DNA of 64,000 nt, taken from Cyanoderma ruficeps (Eukaryota; Chordata; Aves; Passeriformes; Timaliidae). Position numbers and translations under genes: made by a program. Shown here piece by piece: positions 53,901-62,900 of the stretch. Position 1 is the first letter of the stretch. Every line of letters begins with the position of its first letter. The notes under the pieces were generated by a model that worked only from the letters and a program-made list of their open reading frames with translations, ran no database searches and was not told the DNA's origin. Where the stretch lies: positions 62,001 to 126,000 of the forward strand of contig VZDJ01000100.1 in NCBI GenBank assembly GCA_008694505.1. Reading direction: 5' to 3'.

Positions 53901-56900
53901 TATATGGGAAGAGTGGCCATTACTGATTGAGGATGGACTTCCTAGTAGTAGTGCTATTAATGTTCCAGGGAGGCCAACTGATGTCAGCTGTGCGCACACA
54001 AACAGATTAGCAGTAGCGTACAAGCAGGCAGCATCTAGAAATAGTCATCTTTCTCAAGATTTTGTGATGCATGTTAGTATTTTTGAATGTGAATCTACAG
54101 GGGGTTCTTCTTGGATTTTAGAACAGACACTTAATTTAGATGAGATAGGCACCATGTTAGACTCTAGTGTTAGTGTGGATAGCGATTTAGTGGGAGATAA
54201 CCAACAAGATACTTCTGTGTCTCATGGTGAGAGTATTACACCCAACACTAAGCACTTGGTACACTTAGATTGGATGTCTAGGGAAGATGGTTCACATATT
54301 CTGACAGTGGGAATTGGATCAAAACTTTATATGTTTGGTCAGCTGTGTGGGAAGAGGCAAGAACAAAATGGTAACGAGATTGTAGCAATCTCCCCCAGTG
54401 GCAGTCCTAAGGCTGCAACCATTTCTGGGTTTGTTTTGCTGCGTTGTGTTGACTTGGTTTCATCTGTGGAGGGGTCACCTCCTTTTCCTGTATCCTTGTC
54501 TTGGGTGCGTGATGGCATTCTGGTAGTTGGAATGGATTGTGAAATGCATGTTTATTCCCAGTGGCAATCTCCTTCTAAACAGGAACTAGTTAGTACAGAT
54601 TCCTACAGTGGAAGTATGCCTTGCATAACTAACTTAATGAAGCAAAGCCAGTCAGCTCCCTCAGGTCTGCATCCACCAAAGAGAGCCTTGACCAGATCTA
54701 TGACCAGCCTCGCACAGAAACTTAGTGGGAAAAGGTCTGCCTCTGATCTGTCTGTGGAAATGGAAGATTCTGGTCTTTTTGAAGCAGCTCATACATTATC
54801 TCCAACTTTACCTCAGTACCATCCATATCAACTGTTGGAACTCATGGATCTTGGTAAAGTACGCAGAGCAAAAGCCATTCTGTCCCATTTGGTGAAGTGC
54901 ATTGCTGGAGAAGTTGTTGCTATAAATGAGTCTGAGTCTAGTCATGACAAGAGGCACAGATCTCTGACGATCAGTGCTAGTGGAAGTACTGCAAGAGATC
55001 CCAAAATGTTCAGCAAGACAGACACTACAGACTATATCGAAATAGACTCTGTTCCACCATTGCCTCTGTATGCTCTGCTTGCTGCAGATGATGATTCATC
55101 TTATTCCTGTTCAGAGAAGTCCAATAATCAGAATAGTCAAAATAAAAAGGGTATGCCCAATGACAGTTACGAAAATCTCTTCCAAAGTACTCTTGTAACT
55201 ACAGATGACCTTGTCACATTTGAGGCAGATGAAGACAGTTCAAAACCAAAAGTCATTGATCTTTCTCAATACAGCCCAACTTACTTTGGACCAGAACATG
55301 CTCAAGTTCTGTCTCGTCACTTGCTTCATTCAAGCTTGCCAGGTCTGACTAGGATGGAGCAAATGTCATTGATGGCCTTGGCAGATACAATTGCTACTAC
55401 CAGTACTGACATTGGAGAAAGCAGAGACAGAAGTCAAGGTAAGTTGTCTCTTCCAAGTTAAATGTACTACCGTGCTTCACAGGATTTCTGGGATTTCTTC
55501 CTATTTTGGAATATTTTTGTGGCTTGTAAGATGATGATGATGCACCTTCATTTCATAGTACAATTGTTTCAAAACCAAATGCTTTGATAAAATTTTCTTT
55601 TGCTGCCTGGTAATGCTACTGTGAGTCCATCAGTCTACATACTATAAGTATTTTAATTCAATTTTAAACAGACAGTAATGGCAAATATTTGTTATACTGT
55701 GTAGAGAAATTGAGAAATAATTTGGTTTGGTTTTTTAAATATATAACACTTTTTCTGTTTCTTGCTTTAAATAGAACAAATAACTTTGAAAGGTTTTATA
55801 TATGAAATTTTCTTCTTTCTCTTTTCTTGAAGGGAAGAATTATGAACTAAGCTATCATTTACAAATTTAAAGTGTTAGTAGTCACAAAATTAAATTTCTT
55901 CTGTTAAGACCTCCGATACTTACTTGGAGTAATTGCTGTAAAATGTGTGTAAAAATATCTATTTCCAGGTGGAGAAACTCTTGATGAGTGTGGTTTAAAA
56001 TTTTTATTGGCTGTCAGGCTTCACACCTTTCTGACAACTGCGCTTCCCCCTGTGCATCGAGCCCAGCTGCTTCACCAAGGTAACTGATGTGTTTTCTTAA
56101 AAGAGTTTTAGTGATGTAGCTGCAGCCATGACTGGTGTGCTGTTTATGTGCCTCTGCAGAATCAGTGATTTAATTCATTGGGTTTTTTTAAGAAAATATT
56201 GTCTAATATGAATGAATGCTAGAGCAGAAAATATATTGCTTTATTTTTGGTAAACGTCTTGGAACTGATTTTTTCCTAAGAAGTTTTTAGTTGGTGGGGA
56301 AGTGTTTCTGTTTCCCCAAGTTAAATGGCTTTCTAGCACCATGTTGTTCCAATAACCTTCTGCAGGAATAGTGTAATAGAAAACTGTACCTGTTTATGTA
56401 GGGCTTTGGTACATATTTGGAAAAAAATTGCTACTCAAACTTCAAATATTTCTATATACTTACTGTAATTATACAATCAACTATTTCATGTAGGGAGGTT
56501 TCTTTGTATAATTTAACTAGTTCCATCCTGATACTGCAGATGACAGAACAAGATGGATTTGATTAGTCATAATCAGATCTAAATGACTGGCCATGATTAT
56601 TCCTTTAGCCATCATGACAGTTGACAGCATTTTCAATCACATGACTTGTCACCCCTCAGCTGAATCAGAGGTTGAATTTGCCAGGACTGCCACAGCAGAT
56701 GGCAGAGTTAGCTTTTTGATGGAGTAATTTTAGTTGAGATACTTCTTCTTCTGGTGAGCTTAGAAATTGCTGAGAGTGAGAAGTGCCTCCAGGGCACATA
56801 GTGGTGTTTTTCTACAGAGAAGCATCTGGCCTCCTCGCTAGAGTTGCAATTATCCATAGGCAGCTATGTGTTGCTTACTAATTGCTGTATTCCTCAGGAG

Positions 56901-59900
56901 ATTTTTTTTATTTCAAGGGTTTTTTTTGTATCTCTATCCCCAAAAGTGCTTTTGCTCTGATTATCTGAAACTTGTGCTTTTTCTAATCCAAGACAAAATA
57001 GCGAACTGATCTTTCAAAGTTTTGAAAAATTTAATCAGTGCACTTTGTATCATGGCTAATCTTAGTACCATTTACTATCCATATATTTGAGCTTCTTAAA
57101 GAAACTCTGTTCTTTGCAAACTTACCTAAGGAGTTTGCGGATAAAAAATTGTTTCCAGTTGTATGATTTTTCTGTAATATTTGATATGGTGTCTACTCTT
57201 AAATTTCTGTTGCCTAATCAGCAATGCACTGAAAAATCCGAAACAAGCCATTCAACCTTTTTCCCTTCTCCCTTTCCCACCCTCTTGTCTTCAGATTCTG
57301 GATTATTTTATTGATCAACGTCTTACGAATTTTCTTTTTTTTTTTTTTAATATTTATTATATAGGCTTATCTACTAGTCACTTTGCCTGGGCATTCCATT
57401 CTGTAGCAGAGGAAGAACTCCTGAATATGCTCCCTGCAGTGCAGAAGGGAGATCCAACATGGTCAGAGCTCAGAGCTATGGGTATAGGATGGTGGGTTCG
57501 AAACATCCACAGCCTGCGGAAATGCATAGAAAAGGTAGAAACATGGCCTGTTAAAATATAAACAAACCAACAAAATCTTTCCAAACAGCTGTTCTCCAGT
57601 GTTTGCCTTCTATTTATGTAGTTCTAAGTTTTTAGATAATGAAGTTTTTCTGAATGTTTCATGCTGTATTTTTTGTATCTATACTTTTCTGTATGAATCT
57701 GAACTTCTGTATTTAACTCATTTTTTTTAGTACTTTAAATTTCAAATTCCAGTGTGGATTACATTTTTTGCTCTTAGATACTCCATCTTAAACATAATAT
57801 TGTACAGTGCTTATTGTGGATGCTCAAGATACAGGTGGAGCATGTAGTTGTTTTTTTATAGCAAAATTGAGAAACAAGTTGTGGGAAAAGGTTGTTCTTA
57901 GAAACCTATCAGATGCAGGAATAACTTTGATATCATATGTACATCTGTCTTGTAAATTGATTATTTTCCATGATAGACAAACCAATTGTTTTGTTTTGGC
58001 TTGCTGGGTTTTTTGTTTGTTTGAGGGTTTTGTTGGGTTTTTTTATATTAAGTATTTTAATCATCACAGATGTGGCAATAAGCCTAACCTCATTATCACT
58101 TGTTTTAAGCTGTTGGAAAAGCCAAGTGTGTTGAGCTAGAAAATGACATGTGCAAGATACTTTCACTACAAAGCACAAAGTGGTAAAATGCATGTCTCTA
58201 CTTTTACTTTTAAATCTTCAGTAGTTATCACTTCATGAAACTTAACCACCTTCCATTAAAAAAATTCCAGGTATTCTGGGCCTGAGTTTAATATTATCTT
58301 ACATGAGACTTGGACTATTCTTGCTGCCACTTACCCTTTTTCCTTTCCAACCTCCAAAAGTAATCTATAAACAAATTTTCTCCTGTTGTCACTGATCCCA
58401 GCCTGTTCTTCAAGATTCAATCTGTCCTGTGATTACCAGAGTAACTGGTGAATTAATTTTGCTGATTTCAGAAACTGATTTCAGATGTAGGGAATCATAT
58501 TTGATCTGCAAAAAGGCTTGTAGAACTGGAAGAGCATGAGCTAAGTGATATCAAACGGGCTGTTGTATCTTCACATGTTCTTACATCAGACACATAATGA
58601 CAAGAGGGATCCTGTATTAAAGAGAACTTCAGAGCACTCTGGGGTACGGGATGCCAAAAGCAAAAATAATTTCATTTTAGATGAATTTAAATTGTGGTTG
58701 TTTTCTTGATCTTGAACTGTCTTCTCAGGTGGCTAAAGCAGCTTTCCAACGAAACAATGATCCACTTGATGCTGCCATTTTTTACCTTGCAATGAAGAAG
58801 AAGGCTGTTATCTGGGGATTATACAGGTATTCAACCTCTTCCATGGAATTTCACACTGTCTAGTATAATTCTGGGGGAAAAAGTTGAATGTGTTGGTAAT
58901 CCAAAGGAAACAGAAATATTACCATTGAAAGCTGAGGATTTGATTTCTAAAGTATTCATTACATTGAATGAGTAGTTTCTAACCTTCATGTATTTTCTGA
59001 AGGAATTTAATTGCTGTTTCTGAAGGTAGATGCTGCAAGTTTTAGTCTTAAGTCTCCTGTAATTTCAGTTACTGCTTAATTCTGATTCACTTTTGAGGAC
59101 TAGCAGTGTAGTGTGTGAAATGTCAGGCCTATCTTTTACATAAGTGTTTGTTGTTAAAAATTTTACCTTCAGTTCAGGGGACTGACTTACGTCTTTCTAA
59201 CTGATGTTTCATCATACAGCATTCAATGTTGAAAACCTTCTGAAAACTAATTTGCATTGTCACTTAAGAGCTCACTGTAAGAAAAATGAGATTTTCTGTA
59301 TTTGTATCAGGTTGTCTGTATTTGTATCAGGTTGTTAAAAATACCATTTGGTTTCTTACTTACTGAAGTTTCTGCTATTTTTAAATACGTAGCCTTCTCA
59401 ACTTCTAGTGTGGTGAGAGACTGCATTTCCTAATTTAAAGATTTGTGTAAAATTATACTGACATCTGCAGAAATGAAGAACTGTAGTGCAACTAATAAAA
59501 AGTAAAATGTTTCTATCAATTATGTTCAATATGCAGGTCCCAAAAAGATGCTAAAATGACACAGTTTTTTGGAAACAACTTTACTGAGGACAGATGGCGA
59601 AAAGCAGCATTAAAGAATGCTTTTTCTTTGCTTGGCAAACAGCGTTTCGAACATTCTGCAGCGTTTTTCTTGTTGGCAGGACACTTAAAAGATGCAGTGG
59701 AGGTAATAAAATTTTTTCATGTTTAAGACTGTTACATTGTCCTAAATGTACAAATATATTGAATGCAGTTTGCATTTTGCATTAATATGACCCCTGAATT
59801 TGTGCTCTTTTTTCCCACCTCAAATGAATGACAAATACAAAACCTTCGTCTTTACATTCTGATTCCTTTTTAGCTATAATATTACTGATACTGAAAAGTG

Positions 59901-62900
59901 ACATGGGTCATTTCTCTGCTCTAATACTAAGGGGCCTACCTATGATTAGCTTCCTTTCAGATTGTCTGCCCAGTCCTATAGGAGGACAGCACAGTTTTTC
60001 ATTCAGAAGTTCCAGACCTGGTGTTTTGGCAGTGATGTGGATTAGCTCCTAGAATCACATTACAAAAAACAAAGCAAGCAAAAATTATTTCATGGGGTTT
60101 TTTTGAATTGCAAAATTGTGAGTAAATTGATCTCTATGATAATGAAGGATTTGTTTTGTAAAGCTTTGTAGCTAAAACATCCAGAATCCAGAGGTAAGAG
60201 GTGGCATGTGCACATTGGCAGTGATCTATTGAAGTTGGTTGATTCCAAGTACCTATTGTCATGCCATACTTTAACTGAAGAAATGGAAATCCGATCTTGC
60301 ATGTAATATTTAGCTACACCTGTTCTGCTTTGTTCCTGCTTACTTTTTATGGAGTTTTGATGGACCTACTTAATTTAATCTGAGCAGATCTATGTCACTT
60401 CCTGCCCTGTAATAATTTTAAGCTGAGGAGAAATTACAAAATTGGATCATTTTAATATACTTATTTTTAATTAGGTCTGCCTTGAAAAATTGCATGACAT
60501 TCAGTTGGCTCTTGTAATAACAAGACTTTATGAATCGGAGTTTGAAGTGTCCAGTACTTACAAATCTGTACTACAGAAGAGAGTTTTGGGAAGTGTGTCT
60601 ACTGGAAAAGAGAGCTCAGGAAACATACACTGTGACCCTTTCCTGCGAAGTATGGCATACTGGATTTTGGAAGATTATAGCAAGGCTCTTGACACTTTGA
60701 TTAAACATTCTGTTGAAGATGAAGGAGGTAAGAATATAAGTATTTGACCTGTTCAGTTGGTTTTAACTGTTTGTTCATTTAAGGCACAGTTTCTTAAAGT
60801 GTCATCGGAACAAAACCAGGTACCACACAGTTGCTCACCACTGTTAGTAAATAGCAATACAAAATACAAAATACAACTGTGGCAATGTATGTGGACCTTA
60901 AGAGCAAACATGGTGACTGTGTTGTTATTATCCTGCATCCCATGAATGCATACTTTGTCCTTTAAGCATGTGAATGTCAGGATAATGGAATGACCCTGCA
61001 GTAATGCAGCTGTTTTTCCAGAAGCAGTCTAAAGATAAAGAGACAGATTAACTTCTTAAATTAATTCTACTCCATAACGGTCTAAGTCAAAATTTCTGAT
61101 AGCCTACTTACATACGAGGGTCTGAAAGACATGGTGTTTTGTAGCTTTTGGTCCTTGGCAACAACTGACTACAGTAATAGATTACCAACAGAAAGATTTT
61201 GATAATTAAAATGGTACAAGGAGGCCCATGTGCTGCCTGAAAAAGCATGTAAGTTTTCTAGAGCAATTCATTTCTATGTGCACTTGCTGGCTTTAAAGGC
61301 CTTCTAAGAAGTAGTTGTATTATTTCCTAAAGGTGGTGTTTTCATTGATGTTAAATGCTTCAAGTCTTTGGTGGTTAGTTGGTTATCTCAGTCCTGGCTA
61401 CTGAGAGAAATTGGAAAGGAATAAATAAAGGCTCAAATACTTAGAATTGGATAACTAATTGTGAAACTGATATCAGTAGAAGTTACATGCCTCAGGATGA
61501 TTATGAGCAAATGAGGAATATGATATTTGGTTGTTTCTATCTTGATCCCATCTTTCTGTGTAAAATAATCTTAAAGTGTTGCTAGTTCTTCTGTGATCAG
61601 TTCACGGCTTGTTTGTGGTGTCTTGCCTTACTTTCTTACATAGCATGTGCTTTTTTGTGTAGCTCTCTCTGTTGACTGTCACTGGTTGTGCTATAACTCT
61701 TGATAGAGGAGAGAGTAAGGGTTTATTTCAGCTATCCTGAGTCCTTTGAAAGCTGTGTGAATCATCCTATGCTGATGCTCTTATCATTTCAGGGTTTTTC
61801 TTCTTGTGGACAGGAAAATTAAATAAATAGGTGTTGCACTGCTGTGTAATTCATTTATTTTTATGTAATACTGCTGCCATTACATACAAATGTTACGGAT
61901 TTTCTAGTTTTATTGTAAGTTGCAATTCTTTAAAGATCTAGACAAGAAAAAAAGTGCTACTCCAGTTTTTTTACAAGAGACTTTAAGTAAAAATCTGTAA
62001 GATATAGCATCCTATTGTCATTTAGAGATGGAAGATGGAGACTTAAGAAATCTAAAATTAACAGAAAGTGGTCTTGTTTGACTTCAGTAAATCTGGCCTG
62101 ACTACAATCAAAAGAAATGGTAGCTCTTTTAATTTAAAAAGTCATGCCTGCTGCCCCCTCTGATTGTTTTGAGTGGGTTTGGCGATGTCCTTCCCACTGA
62201 AATATTCAAATTATAAAGGTGCAAAGGAAGGCGCAGTGAAGTAAACAGTAGAATGAATGTATGAGGTAGACAGCAGGTTAATACTGAGAACTTAAAGCCT
62301 TCTGATGAACTTAGGACTTTGGAGATCAGTTATTTCGTAGAGAGTGGTACATTTTACTGATGCTGCCATATCTTTTCAGATGAAGGAGATGGCTCATCAA
62401 GTTGCAACCCTGCAGTGTTTAACTTCTACAACTACCTAAGAACACATCCTCTCTTGCTGAGACGGCATTTTGGCTCTTCTGATACATCTTCCACACACAT
62501 TTGCCTAACAGTAGAAAATGGACTAGCTGACAAAATCAACCTAGGTGAAAGACGGCTATTTTTCATCACGGCATACGCTCATCTAAAAGCTGGTTGTCCT
62601 ATGTTGGCCTTAGAAGTGTTATCAAAGATGCCCAAAGTTGTCAAGAGGTCAAAGTCGCTCTGTAAATCCCCTAGTTTAGTGGATACTGGTAAAGATTTCT
62701 CACCATATTCTCCAGTTAAAGAGTTTGAAACAAAAGATCAAGCTTCCAGTATCGATTGGTCACAGCCAGTATTCAATGGTCTAGGTTCATCTTCAGATTG
62801 TTCATCAGAGAGACCTTCAATTTCCGCTCTTTCCTTTGACTGGAGTCAGCCAAGTGCTCTATTCCAAGATGAACAATTGCAACTACAGTCAGATAGTGAT

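Noticed and set aside
53790..54023. 77-codon frame on the - strand
   Set aside because: Lies wholly antisense to DMXL1 exon 18; a shadow of the real coding frame.
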